Source of the DNA: Desulfomonilaceae bacterium
Lineage (GTDB): Bacteria; Desulfobacterota; Desulfomonilia; Desulfomonilales; Desulfomonilaceae
Direction: 5' to 3'
Length of the DNA: 56,100 nt
Assembly: GCA_031082285.1 (NCBI GenBank)
Contig: JAVHLK010000004.1
Coordinates: 1-56,100 of the forward strand
Below the pieces are notes generated by a model, which was not told where the DNA came from, made no database searches, and saw only the letters and a program-made list of their open reading frames with translations. Made by a program: the position numbers and the translations under genes. This document shows, one piece after another, positions 11,201-19,842 of the stretch; position 1 is the first letter of the stretch; every line of letters begins with the position of its first letter.

Positions 11201-12058
11201 ATGAAACGATTGACTTCGGGCTTCACCGTATTGAGCATTTTTCTGATACTCGGCGGTTTTTCTTACGCGGCTGAGGAGTGTGCGGGTCGTTACGGAAAGG
11301 GACCCAATGAATTCTCGCTGGCCACGGGGAGTCCCGGTGAACTGGGTCTGCTCAAGGGTCTGGCCGAGGCCTTCAACGCCAAGAATACGACGACGTTATG
11401 TTGGATAAAGGCCGGTTCCGGAGAGTCTTTGAAATTACTCAAGGAAAAGAAGGTGGACATGGTGATGGTGCACGCACCCGCGGCGGAGAAGAAGGCCGTA
11501 TCCGAAGGGTGGGCGACGAATCGTAAGCTGATCGGATCCAACGAATTCTTCCTGGTGGGGCCTAAAGACGATCCGGCCGGGGTTGCCAAAGCCGTGAGCG
11601 CTGCAGACGCGTACGCCAAAGTAGCAAAAGCAGGTGCAAAATTCTTTTCCAGGGGTGACGGCTCGGGTACGCACAAGAAAGAAATGGCAATCTGGGAACG
11701 GGCCGATGTGTCACCCAAAGGAGACTGGTACATTGTTACCAAAGCATTCATGACGGACACGTTGCGCCGCGCAGATAAGGAAAACGGCTACTTCATGACG
11801 GACAGCAGTACTTGGGTCGCCGAACGGAAGAACTTACCGAATCTCACCATACTGTTTCGGGGAGACAAATTCCTGGTCAATACCTACCATACGTTGTCTC
11901 AGCCCAAGGATACCACGCAGGGACAAAAGTGGGCGGCTCAATTCATCGACTTCGTCGCCTCCGAGGAAGGTCAGAAGATCATCGCGGATTACGGCAAGGA
12001 TCGATACGGTGAAGGCTTGTACAACGATGCAAAATACGCGTCTCAGTATGACAAATAG
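11201..12058 (+). CDS. TupA-like substrate-binding protein with divergent ligand motif
   Basis: This 285-residue exported binding protein has a signal peptide (MKRLTSGFTVLSIFLILGG, cleavage near YAAEE) and is clearly paralogous to the next gene. Both share the SRGD-SGTHKKE block, the VGPK-DP block and a C-terminal F-D-V-EG-QKII segment. Where TupA proteins carry TTTSTQ-SG for oxyanion contact, this one has LATGSPGELG, so its ligand may differ from tungstate or binding may be altered. The start is the ATG at 11201, just after a GAGGAGGAAGAG ribosome-binding site. The 142-bp leader after the regulator gene was not resolved further. I infer that it shares the TupBC transporter. Confidence 0.75.
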   Translation: MKRLTSGFTVLSIFLILGGFSYAAEECAGRYGKGPNEFSLATGSPGELGLLKGLAEAFNAKNTTTLCWIKAGSGESLKLLKEKKVDMVMVHAPAAEKKAVSEGWATNRKLIGSNEFFLVGPKDDPAGVAKAVSAADAYAKVAKAGAKFFSRGDGSGTHKKEMAIWERADVSPKGDWYIVTKAFMTDTLRRADKENGYFMTDSSTWVAERKNLPNLTILFRGDKFLVNTYHTLSQPKDTTQGQKWAAQFIDFVASEEGQKIIADYGKDRYGEGLYNDAKYASQYDK

Positions 12059-12169
12059 CCGCACATTACTTCCGGCCGGAGAAGGTGTAATGCAAACGGC
12101 GGCGTGGGAGTGGGAATACCCTGTTGCCTGTTCAAAAGAGCGAGACCGTAATACAAAGGAGGTTGATAC

Positions 12170-12985
12170 ATGAGAAAGATGCTGAGATTTATGGCCGCGG
12201 TCGGCATGGTCACATTGATGATCTCGCAGGTAAATGCGGAAACAAGATTGCGCATGAGTACCACCACGAGCACTCAGAATTCGGGTCTGCTCGAGGTGTT
12301 GCTCCCGCCCTTTGAAAAAGCGAATAGTCTCAAAGTCGACGTACTGGCGGTCGGAACGGGTAAGGCCCTGAAACTCGGCGAAAATGGAGATGTTGACGTG
12401 GTATTTGTCCATGCGAGGGAAGCCGAGGACAAGTTTGTCGCAGACGGATACGGCGTGGACCGCAAGGATGTGATGTATAATGATTTTGTCATCGTGGGTC
12501 CCAAGGAAGATCCTGCGAAGGTAAAAGGAGCTCGGAGCGCTGCCGAAGTTTTCAAACGCCTCGGAGAAGGCAAAGCGCCGTTCGTGTCTCGCGGGGACGA
12601 TTCAGGCACACACAAGAAAGAGTCGGCTTTGTGGAAAATCTCCGGAATCAAGCCAAAGGGACCGTGGTACCTGGAAGCCGGTCAGGGTATGGGACCGGTA
12701 TTGCTTATGGCCGCGGATAAACAGGGCTACACGTTAAGCGATCGAGGGACGTACATCGCGTATGAAAATAAGATAGATCTTCCCATACTGTTTGAAGGAG
12801 ACAAGGACCTGTTCAATCCGTATGGAATCATCGCGGTGAATCCAAAGAAACATCCGACCGCGCAATATGCGCTAGCCAAGAAGTTCATCGACTATGTGAC
12901 GGGGCCGGAAGGTCAGAAAATCATAAAGGAGTACAAACGAAACGGGAAGCAACTGTTCTTTCCTGATGCGATCAAGAATCCTTAG
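12170..12985 (+). CDS. tupA: Tungstate ABC transporter substrate-binding protein TupA
   Basis: The 271-residue protein has a signal peptide (MRKMLRFMAAVGMVTLM, cleavage near VNAE) followed directly by the TupA/WtpA-type oxyanion motif RMSTTTSTQNSGLLEVLLP. Further contacts typical of the family are VDVVFVHAREAE, FVSRGDDSGTHKKE and LSDRGTYIAY. It captures tungstate (possibly molybdate) in the periplasm for TupBC. A strong AAAGGAGG precedes the ATG. It lies 111 bp after the divergent paralogue and 260 bp before tupB; that longer gap holds a repeat related to one at 44.7 kb. Confidence 0.9.
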   Translation: MRKMLRFMAAVGMVTLMISQVNAETRLRMSTTTSTQNSGLLEVLLPPFEKANSLKVDVLAVGTGKALKLGENGDVDVVFVHAREAEDKFVADGYGVDRKDVMYNDFVIVGPKEDPAKVKGARSAAEVFKRLGEGKAPFVSRGDDSGTHKKESALWKISGIKPKGPWYLEAGQGMGPVLLMAADKQGYTLSDRGTYIAYENKIDLPILFEGDKDLFNPYGIIAVNPKKHPTAQYALAKKFIDYVTGPEGQKIIKEYKRNGKQLFFPDAIKNP

Positions 12986-13000
12986 CACACAATTTCCGTA

Positions 13001-13081
13001 ACCCCCATGATCGGGGCGATCACAACCGGCGATGAAGGTCCACGCGAACTTCGGGCCGCAGACCGGGCAGAGCCTGGGAAC
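13001..13081. repeat. Dispersed repeat copy A, tupA-tupB gap
   Basis: About 80 bp here can be aligned with 44697-44778 with few small gaps. Shared blocks include ACCCCCATGAT, GATCACAAC, ATGAA-GTCCAC, CGGGCCG-AGAC and CTGGGAAC. The right end (GCAGAGCCTGGGAAC) resembles the short GGTTCCCAGGCTC elements also seen near 26401 and 34489. It lies between tupA and tupB and may affect expression of the transporter genes. Confidence 0.55.
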
Positions 13082-13245
13082 GAGAAGGAAGAGGACTTTC
13101 AAGTGAATACGGCCACGTATTCTTAACTTTTCGAGATTGCCGGAGAGTCCCGCGCAGAACGTGGGAAAGCAAACTCAACGGGTAGAAAAGTGCAACCGAA
13201 CTTTCGAATCGGAGTAAGTAGGAACATAGTACCGATGGAGTATCG

Positions 13246-13938
13246 TTGAGATTCTTTATTGACGCGCTGTATAATGCCTTAAGCTTGGTCCTCGGGTTCG
13301 ACCCCGAGGTTTATCTCGTCGTGTGGACATCCCTCAAAGTTTCCGGAATAGCGACCTTTCTGGCATCATTCGTCGGTATTCCCTTGGGAACCTTGCTGGC
13401 ACTGAAGCAGTTCAGGGGAAAACAGGCCGTACTCCTGATCTTGAACACGCTCATGGCTCTCCCGACCGTAGTGGTGGGATTGTTTTTCTACGCTCTGTTG
13501 ACTCGCCAAGGACCATTGGGTGATCTGGGCCTGCTGTTCACCCCCGAGGGAATAGCTCTTGGGCTTTTTGTTCTGGCTCTGCCGATCGTCGTCAATCTTA
13601 CGTTGGCGGCTGTCCAAGGGATGGATCCGCGTGTGTTCGTCACGTGCAAACTCCTGGGAGCTACGCCGGCTCAGCAGGCGTGGATGATCATGAGAGAAGC
13701 GCGATTTGCGGTCATGGCGGCAGTTGTAATGGCTTTCGGCAGGGTTATTTCAGAGGTCGGCATTGCGATGATGCTGGGAGGAAACATCAAGGGATTCACG
13801 AGAACCATGACTACGGCCATAGCTCTGGAAACAAGTAAAGGAGAATTTGAATTGGGTCTGGCATTGGGCATTTTACTGATGGCCGTAGCCTTTGTAGTGA
13901 ACGCGCTCCTCTTTTTCATTCAGCGGAGCCGAGGATGA
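13246..13938 (+). CDS. tupB: Tungstate ABC transporter permease TupB
   Basis: The 230-residue integral membrane permease has about five to six hydrophobic segments. The binding-protein-dependent transport EAA region is readable as CKLLGATPAQQAWMIMREAR (about 134-153). The conserved end GRVISEVGIAMMLGGNI with FTRTMTTAI is typical of TupB/WtpB. It forms the membrane channel with TupC. The start is a TTG at 13246, supported by GGAG 6 bases before it and by the conserved N-terminus. The stop overlaps tupC by 4 bp. Confidence 0.9.
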   Translation: MRFFIDALYNALSLVLGFDPEVYLVVWTSLKVSGIATFLASFVGIPLGTLLALKQFRGKQAVLLILNTLMALPTVVVGLFFYALLTRQGPLGDLGLLFTPEGIALGLFVLALPIVVNLTLAAVQGMDPRVFVTCKLLGATPAQQAWMIMREARFAVMAAVVMAFGRVISEVGIAMMLGGNIKGFTRTMTTAIALETSKGEFELGLALGILLMAVAFVVNALLFFIQRSRG

Positions 13939-14930
13939 CTCCGGTATATCGTATGGAACATGTCTCGTTCCGGTACGGAGAGTGCCCCGTGCTGGATGTG
14001 AGCAGCCTGGAAATCCTTCCCGGGGAGATCGTTGCACTGGCCGGTCCCAACGGAGCAGGCAAGACCACGCTTCTCCACCTCATGGCTTTTGTCGAGTCTC
14101 CAAGCAATGGAGATATCTTTTTTTTCGATGAGAAGTTGAGACACGACAACATAATTTCTTTGCGCCGGCGCGTCGGCCTGTTGCTTCAGAATCCCTATCT
14201 CTTTCATACAACGGTTATCGGAAATCTTTTGTGGGGTCTGAAGCTCCGGGGCTGTTCACGCACAACGGCCCGGGATAAGGCCTTACGATCGCTCCGAAGC
14301 GTGGGACTGTCGGGTTTCGAGTACCGAGATGCCCGAAAACTCTCAGGAGGTGAAACCCAGAGGGTGGCATTAGCCAGAGCTTTGGCTCTCGACCCTGACG
14401 TGCTGCTTTTGGACGAGCCGGCCAATCACATGGACCGCGAAAGCATTCGCAGGACGTTTGAAATTGTGCGAGATATCAATACGAAGCACGGTACCAGCAT
14501 TGTCCTCACGACACACGACATCCCCAAGGTTCAGCACTTGGTGAATCGCGTCATTCACCTCCGAGGAGGAACCGTGGTCCCCTCGTTGCCTGAAAATCTT
14601 TTCCCCGGTCGGCTGTCGGAAGACGGAATGGCTTTTGACACCGGAAAAATCTTGGTGCGGCTTCCCGATCGAGCAGCCGAGGGATCTCAAGTTGCCGTGG
14701 ATCCAACGAAGGTTCGGATCTCGACGAGCCTTCCCGGATCGCCGGGGCCAAACTCGTTTCACGGCACGGTGGTTTCTCTGAAGAGCGGCAACGGCACGGC
14801 ATCAATCCACATTGATGCAGGTGAACGGTTCCAAGTTGTCGCACGGGCGGATTCACCGTTAATTTCGGACCTCCACTTGGGGCGGGAAGTCTGGATAATG
14901 CTCCCATCGGACAGCATAAGCGTCTTCTGA
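13935..14930 (+). CDS. tupC: Tungstate ABC transporter ATPase TupC with C-terminal TOBE-like domain
   Basis: The 331-residue ATPase has Walker A GPNGAGKTT, the Q-loop LLLQNPYLF, the signature LSGGETQRVALARAL and Walker B VLLLDEPANHMD. Residues from about 250 on form a TOBE/Mop-like extension (DPTKVRISTSL, NGTASIHIDAGERFQVVARA), a module that binds molybdate or tungstate in related importers and can mediate feedback inhibition. It powers uptake through TupB and overlaps tupB by 4 bp. The next gene, a different permease type, begins 148 bp later. Confidence 0.92.
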   Translation: MTPVYRMEHVSFRYGECPVLDVSSLEILPGEIVALAGPNGAGKTTLLHLMAFVESPSNGDIFFFDEKLRHDNIISLRRRVGLLLQNPYLFHTTVIGNLLWGLKLRGCSRTTARDKALRSLRSVGLSGFEYRDARKLSGGETQRVALARALALDPDVLLLDEPANHMDRESIRRTFEIVRDINTKHGTSIVLTTHDIPKVQHLVNRVIHLRGGTVVPSLPENLFPGRLSEDGMAFDTGKILVRLPDRAAEGSQVAVDPTKVRISTSLPGSPGPNSFHGTVVSLKSGNGTASIHIDAGERFQVVARADSPLISDLHLGREVWIMLPSDSISVF

Positions 14931-15078
14931 TTACGATCCCGTAAGACTTGAAATTCCACGGCCGGCCTGCCATATTAGGAGTCGATGACTCGACCGGGGA
15001 ATACTGCGAGTACCTGCGGGCATTGAAGAAGCTCACTTCAAATTACTTCCAGAGGCGGAGGCTAGTGAAGACGCGGAA

Positions 15079-16272
15079 ATGCTGCTGTCGGATCTTACAA
15101 CGATTTCGCTTCGTCAGCTTTACAGAAATCAACGTCGATACAAGAGCGTGATTATTGGTATAGCACTGGGCATCGCCGGATTCGTGACGGTTTTGACCAT
15201 GGGGGATTCGGTGGAATCCGATCTTGGGCACAATCTGGAGTTGCTGGGAGCCGCCACCATCGTCAAGGCAACGTACGACTATGACCGGATGAAACGCTGG
15301 CATCACGGTCAATATTACGACCGGGACATAGAGCAGCTGCGGAACCTGCCCGGGGCCAAGTCAGTATCGCCTGCTGTCTTCAGCGGCTCGGAAGTGTTTG
15401 CGTACGGTGATAAGAAAGTACGTGGAAGGCTCATCGGCGTCCAGGACAATTTCTTCCAAACCATATATATTCCCGTGTCAAAGGGCCGACAGATCAGTGA
15501 GGCGGATGAGGCCCAACGGAGAAGCGTGTGCGTCGTCGGTCCAAAGATCATAGAGACCCTGCTGCCCAAGGGTGTCGATCCCATAGGTCAAAAGCTGCTT
15601 GTCGGAGGTCACACCATGGAGATCATAGGAATTGTGGGCGGTGTGGAGGACAAGTCCCTCTTGGAAAGCATTCTGATACCCATGTCGGTGGCCCGAAGCA
15701 GAATTCCGAACATGTACGAAATTCGGGACATCTACATACGAGCCGTTAACTGGGATATGGTCGCCGGTCTGCAGGAAGCCGTACGGAACGTGGTGATGAG
15801 CAACCAGCCGGGGTATTCGGAAGGCATGGAAGTCAGATTCTACCCGGAAAGGATCGAAACGATCAAGCGGGCCGTCATGCTCGTCAAACTGTTTCTCTAT
15901 GCGGCGCTTGCGGTAACTCTTCTGCTGGCCGGGTTGGGAATCACGAACGTGATGCTTGCCGCCGTGCGGGAACGAACTACGGAAATCGGGCTCCGTAAAG
16001 CGGTAGGAGCAACGGAACGGATGATCATGAATCAGTTCCTTTTGGAATCGGTATCCATTAGTCTCATGGGGGCTCTCGTGGGGATCCTGGTCGGCCTCAT
16101 CTCGGTTGAAGTCCTCAAGAGCGTAATGGAAACGACGCCTGCCTATGAAGTTTTCGTTGCAAGTCTGATCGGCGGGGTGATATTTAGCGTGTTGTTGGGC
16201 ATAGCTTCCGGATACGTGCCGGCGAAGAGAGCAAGCCGTCTGGACGCGGCCGAAGCGATGAGGTTCGAATAA
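15079..16272 (+). CDS. MacB/FtsX-family ABC permease subunit
   Basis: The 397-residue protein has the architecture of MacB-type permeases: one N-terminal TM segment (about 24-42), a periplasmic core domain (about 45-250, including SVSPAVFSGSEVF and GIVGGVEDKSLLESI), and three C-terminal TM segments. The FtsX motif ITNVMLAAVRERTTEIGLRK lies between the first and second of these. Such proteins couple cytoplasmic ATP hydrolysis to periplasmic work or export. No dedicated LolD/MacB-type ATPase is adjacent; TupC belongs to another family. The radical SAM gene follows 92 bp downstream on the same strand. The substrate is unknown. Confidence 0.85.
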   Translation: MLLSDLTTISLRQLYRNQRRYKSVIIGIALGIAGFVTVLTMGDSVESDLGHNLELLGAATIVKATYDYDRMKRWHHGQYYDRDIEQLRNLPGAKSVSPAVFSGSEVFAYGDKKVRGRLIGVQDNFFQTIYIPVSKGRQISEADEAQRRSVCVVGPKIIETLLPKGVDPIGQKLLVGGHTMEIIGIVGGVEDKSLLESILIPMSVARSRIPNMYEIRDIYIRAVNWDMVAGLQEAVRNVVMSNQPGYSEGMEVRFYPERIETIKRAVMLVKLFLYAALAVTLLLAGLGITNVMLAAVRERTTEIGLRKAVGATERMIMNQFLLESVSISLMGALVGILVGLISVEVLKSVMETTPAYEVFVASLIGGVIFSVLLGIASGYVPAKRASRLDAAEAMRFE

Positions 16273-16364
16273 CGTTGCATCATCGACGGACGACGTTTGG
16301 GAACGGTACGGTTCTCAGGCGATAGACCGAGAAACGCCATCACCAGTCGATTTGGTACCAAGCA

Positions 16365-17528
16365 TTGAGACAAGAGAAACGATCGGTAGTATCATTCGTC
16401 CGCCAAGTGAATCCGAAGGCATATGTCAACGCAGCCGTGAACTATTGCGAAGGCTTGCTCAGGTTGCCGTCCCCGAAAAGCTATCCGGTGAATCTGGACA
16501 TTGTATTGACCAAAGCGTGCAATCTCCGGTGCACGTTTTGTGTGTCGTACGGTTCGCTGAGCGGCGAACACTGGATGTCGTTCGACCTGTATGAACGCAT
16601 TGCCGAGACTCTTTTTCCCAAGGCTTGCGCCGTCTTCATTTGTTCCGGCGGCGAACCGTTCCTGTATCCCCGACTTCGGGACGCGCTCAAGCTGGCCCGG
16701 CGCTACAAAACCCGAACCACCATGACCAGTAACGGGATGCTTATGAACCGGAAAGCCGCGGATTGGTTGGTAGGGGACCAGAGCCTCCACGAACTGTGTA
16801 TTTCCTTTGACGGATCCCGCAAGGAAACGCTGGAGCGAATCAGACGGGGGGCAAACTATGACCTGATTTTCAGCAATATCGAGCGGTTGACCGCTCTCAA
16901 GAAGCGTCGCAAAGCCGAGTACCCGAGGCTGTGGTTCCGATTTGTGATCATGAAGAGTAATGCGCACGAGTTGCCGGAGATGTTCGAGATCTGTTCCAGG
17001 CTCGGTTTGTACAAGGTGGTCGTTAAGTACCTGAATGTGACCAATGACATTGATTTCGACGAATCACTCTACAATCATCCCGCATTGGCTGCAGAAGTCT
17101 TTGCCGAGGCACGACGGCGAGCCGCGGAACATGGTGTTCGGGCCGAGCTCCCTCCTCTCCCCGGCCGGGATCGGTCTTCGAGAAGATGCCTCAATCCATG
17201 GCAATTCATTCAAATCGATACCGACGGCTTTCTCAGGTTTTGTTACAATTGTTGGCGACAACGCATCGGGAATTTCCGTGACGGGTTTACATCGGTGTGG
17301 CGCGGAGAGGATTACCGACGCCTTCGGAGCACGGTGGATTCCGACGATCCGTATTATCCTTATTGCTCATACTGTGTTGTCCGAAACGGTTACAACTGCG
17401 AGAGTTCCCACTTTCAGAAACTGCATCAGGAAGCATACGTCATTTCGGGACTCGAGAAATGGCAAACCCCGTTTAACGAAAGGATCGAGGAAAACGTTTT
17501 GTCGTTGCGGGAAGTCGCGAAAGATTGA
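16365..17528 (+). CDS. Radical SAM/SPASM protein, function unknown
   Basis: The 387-residue protein carries the radical SAM cluster motif CNLRCTFC (Cys52, Cys56, Cys59) and the SAM-binding GGEP segment (CSGGEPFLY). A SPASM-like C-terminal region has several cysteines (RRCLNPWQ, RFCYNCW, PYCSYCVV, YNCE; about 281-355) that could hold auxiliary 4Fe-4S clusters. SPASM enzymes modify peptides, proteins or cofactors, but no precursor peptide is visible here. The start is a TTG at 16365; a GTG about 45 bp later is an alternative. It faces the TIM-barrel gene convergently with a 61-bp gap. Confidence 0.85.
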   Translation: MRQEKRSVVSFVRQVNPKAYVNAAVNYCEGLLRLPSPKSYPVNLDIVLTKACNLRCTFCVSYGSLSGEHWMSFDLYERIAETLFPKACAVFICSGGEPFLYPRLRDALKLARRYKTRTTMTSNGMLMNRKAADWLVGDQSLHELCISFDGSRKETLERIRRGANYDLIFSNIERLTALKKRRKAEYPRLWFRFVIMKSNAHELPEMFEICSRLGLYKVVVKYLNVTNDIDFDESLYNHPALAAEVFAEARRRAAEHGVRAELPPLPGRDRSSRRCLNPWQFIQIDTDGFLRFCYNCWRQRIGNFRDGFTSVWRGEDYRRLRSTVDSDDPYYPYCSYCVVRNGYNCESSHFQKLHQEAYVISGLEKWQTPFNERIEENVLSLREVAKD

Positions 17529-17589
17529 CTCATGGGGGCATCATACTATTCGGTTTCACACGTACGGTTACGTACGTATGACAGGCCAC

Positions 17590-18390
17590 TCACGACACTC
17601 TCGCCAAAAGCGCCGACAGCTTATCTCTACTGTCCTTCAGGTATCCCTTATCACGAGAAAAGACCTCAAGAGTCACGGTTTGGTCATAGCCGGTTTTTCT
17701 TAACGCTTTGAAGATCTTCCGGAAATCTATATTCCCCGCGCCTATGGGAAGATGACTATCCTCTTTTCCGAAGTTATCGCTTGCGTGAACGTGATCAATA
17801 CGACGGCCAAATCGTTCGATGAATTCAAGAGATTTGTAATTTCGGCGTCGACCGATATGGGCATGGCCCACATCGAGCGTGATCTTGAGCGTAGGAAATC
17901 GGTCCAGTACCTCCTCAAAATCATCGGGGTCGCTGAGGGAGCCTGCCTTGGGAAACAGGTTCTCCAGGCAGAGAGTGAGCCCCAGTTCCTCGGCCTTGGC
18001 CACAATGACCGCAAGACCTTCCAGGCCGTATTGTTTCGCCTGATCGGAAACAAGCGTGCCCAATCCCGAGACGTACCATGGGTGTACGACGACTTTTGTT
18101 GCTCCCAATTCCGAAGCGACCGCGAGTGAATCCGTCATCTCTTTGACCGATGCATCCCGAATACTCTTGGTCAAGTCGGCGATAAACAGGAAACTGGGAA
18201 GATGACAAACAATTCCCATTTGATATTGTTTCAGGCTCGCGGTCAATGGATCACGCAAATCGCGAATGAGCAAATGGTGTGCCTGAGGAGGATCCATGGT
18301 CAGTTCAAGATAGTCGAACCCCATCTCAACAATGGTCTCCAGTTCGCTCATCACGGGCCTGATCGGGAAATTCATAGCCCCATACAGCAT
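17590..18390 (-). CDS. Sugar phosphate isomerase/epimerase-like TIM-barrel protein
   Basis: The 266-residue protein belongs to the xylose isomerase-like/AP endonuclease 2 TIM-barrel superfamily. Likely metal ligands are visible in order: Glu in FDYLELTMD, His in VVVHPWYV, Glu in LCLENLFPK, Asp and His in LDVGHAHIG, His in DHVHASDN, and Glu in VTLEVF. The specific substrate cannot be read from sequence. A strong AAGGAGGATTACC ribosome-binding site precedes the ATG. It lies 37 bp after the CoA-transferase gene on the same strand and is probably co-transcribed, so it would also come under the leader at 19.7-19.9 kb. Confidence 0.85.
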   Translation of the reverse strand: MLYGAMNFPIRPVMSELETIVEMGFDYLELTMDPPQAHHLLIRDLRDPLTASLKQYQMGIVCHLPSFLFIADLTKSIRDASVKEMTDSLAVASELGATKVVVHPWYVSGLGTLVSDQAKQYGLEGLAVIVAKAEELGLTLCLENLFPKAGSLSDPDDFEEVLDRFPTLKITLDVGHAHIGRRRNYKSLEFIERFGRRIDHVHASDNFGKEDSHLPIGAGNIDFRKIFKALRKTGYDQTVTLEVFSRDKGYLKDSRDKLSALLARVS

Positions 18391-18427
18391 GGTAATCCTC
18401 CTTATTCCATACGTCCCAAGGCTGAAT

Positions 18428-19645
18428 TCATCCTTCCTGTCTTATGGCACCGTGGGTTTCGAGATCCTCGATTTCGCCGAGAGAGTAACCGATTTCCAGC
18501 AACACTTCTCTGCTGTGGCGGCCCAGCTCAGGCGCTTCCCGCCTGCACGACGCGGGCGTGTCGCTGAAATCCCAAGGAAAACCCACAATCTTTGTGTTTC
18601 CATACACAGGGTGGTCCGTATGCGAAATATAGCCATTCGCAATGGCCTGAGCGTCGCCGGCCACCTCGAGGGGCGTCTGAATAGGAGTGCATATGCAGCC
18701 GCATCTATTGAGAATCTCGATCCATCCGTCTCTTGGCTTTGTAGCGAATCGCTCGTCGAAAATCGCGATAAGTTCCCGAGCGTGCTTACTCCGGGCCTCT
18801 ATGGTATCGAATCGAGGATCGTCCCGCAAGTGCGACAGTTCGAGTGCCTCACAGACTTTGGGCCAGTAGAGGTCCGGTTGTAGGTGAGCGATCGCGATCC
18901 ATTTCCCATCCTGACAACGGTAATGATTGTATATGGGATTGCCCGCGGCTGCCCGAACCTCCCGAGGGAATTCACGCCCCAATACGGCCGGTGCGGCCAT
19001 AATAAGTCCCAATGCAGCGATGACGCTACCCATAAGGGAGGTATCCACCACCTGACCCCTTCCGGTCTTCTCACGTGCGTACAGCGCCGCGGTGATTCCC
19101 CACGCGCAAACCAGGGCTCCGAGCTCATCGCCGATGCCGGGCAGGATCTGGGTTGGAGGCGCGCCGTTTTCTCCGCAGGACATCATCAGGCCCGACCGCC
19201 CTATTCCGGTGTAATCGAAGGAATGGTCGTGCGCGTCCGGTCCCTTGCGACCCCACCCGGATGCATGGGCGTAGATGAGGCGAGGGTTCCTCCGCAGAAG
19301 CACATCGGGACCTATACCTAATCTTGTGGGCGCGTCGATGCTCATGTTGGTGAGGAACACATCCGCGGTGTCAATAAGCCTGAGAAAGACTTCCAGGCCC
19401 TTTTCCGTCTTCATGTCGAGCACGACGCTCCTCTTGTTGCGGTTACAATGTTCAAAATAGTAATTCCGTCCTCGCAGGCCCACCATGGCCCCGATTATCC
19501 TCATGAAGCTCCGGGCGGGATCTCCGTTCATCGGCTCAATCTTGATGACGTCGGCACCCAGATCTCCCAATCGCATGCCGGCCACCGGTCCTTGTTGAAA
19601 CATCGACAATTCCACGACTCGAACTCCGTCAAGAGGCCCGGCCAT
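18428..19645 (-). CDS. Class III CoA-transferase (CaiB/BaiF family)
   Basis: The 405-residue protein starts MAGPLDGVRVVELSMFQQGP, the typical family N-terminus, followed by LGDLGADVIKIEP. The catalytic-type aspartate is probably that in HSFDYTGIGRSG, and GRGQVVDTSLMGSV is the usual central motif. These enzymes move CoA between carboxylic acids; relatives include formyl-CoA, carnitine, phenyllactate and benzylsuccinate transferases. Which acid is used cannot be told by eye. GGAGAAAG precedes the ATG. The gene sits directly behind a candidate phenylalanine attenuator, which makes an aromatic-acid substrate worth testing. Confidence 0.9.
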   Translation of the reverse strand: MAGPLDGVRVVELSMFQQGPVAGMRLGDLGADVIKIEPMNGDPARSFMRIIGAMVGLRGRNYYFEHCNRNKRSVVLDMKTEKGLEVFLRLIDTADVFLTNMSIDAPTRLGIGPDVLLRRNPRLIYAHASGWGRKGPDAHDHSFDYTGIGRSGLMMSCGENGAPPTQILPGIGDELGALVCAWGITAALYAREKTGRGQVVDTSLMGSVIAALGLIMAAPAVLGREFPREVRAAAGNPIYNHYRCQDGKWIAIAHLQPDLYWPKVCEALELSHLRDDPRFDTIEARSKHARELIAIFDERFATKPRDGWIEILNRCGCICTPIQTPLEVAGDAQAIANGYISHTDHPVYGNTKIVGFPWDFSDTPASCRREAPELGRHSREVLLEIGYSLGEIEDLETHGAIRQEG

Positions 19646-19694
19646 CGTCTTTCTCCTTTCCGTCTGATCCGACTTTCCGCCTCCATGCGGCAGG

Positions 19695-19723
19695 CAAAAA
19701 AAAAGCGGAGTGTGAACTCCGCT
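19695..19723 (-). terminator. Intrinsic terminator (attenuator) in the CoA-transferase leader
   Basis: In the minus-strand message an 8-bp perfect stem AGCGGAGT/ACTCCGCT with a 4-nt loop is followed by nine T residues (19704-19696). It lies after the leader-peptide stop and 50 bp before the CoA-transferase start, so read-through is needed for expression. The segment GAGTGT just downstream of the leader ORF can pair with ACACTC in the distal arm, giving an alternative antiterminator fold. Confidence 0.85.
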
Positions 19724-19752
19724 TACGGCCTTTAACGATGACGTCGTTACAC

Positions 19753-19821
19753 TCAGTGCGCGCGCGATCTCCTCCTAAAGAAAAAGCCGAAAAAGAAATC
19801 GTGAGTGCTCGTAACGATCAT
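19753..19821 (-). CDS. Candidate phenylalanine leader peptide (22 codons)
   Basis: A minus-strand ATG at 19821 opens a 22-codon frame ending in TGA at 19753-19755. Its core reads HDFFFGFFFRRRSRAH, so six of seven consecutive codons (TTC TTT TTC GGC TTT TTC TTT) are Phe. AGGAAG lies upstream of the ATG. The frame lies between a promoter with a perfect TTGACA box and an intrinsic terminator, the classic order of a ribosome-mediated attenuator such as pheL. When charged tRNA-Phe is scarce, stalling on the Phe run would favour antitermination. The regulated gene (a CoA-transferase) is unusual for this type of control. Confidence 0.75.
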   Translation of the reverse strand: MIVTSTHDFFFGFFFRRRSRAH

Positions 19822-19842
19822 CAGTGTATCTTCCTGCATTCC

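Noticed and set aside
11045-13245. Possible Moco/tungsten cofactor riboswitch in the tup gaps
   Set aside because: No conserved core could be aligned; the strongest structure there is the dispersed repeat shared with 44.7 kb.
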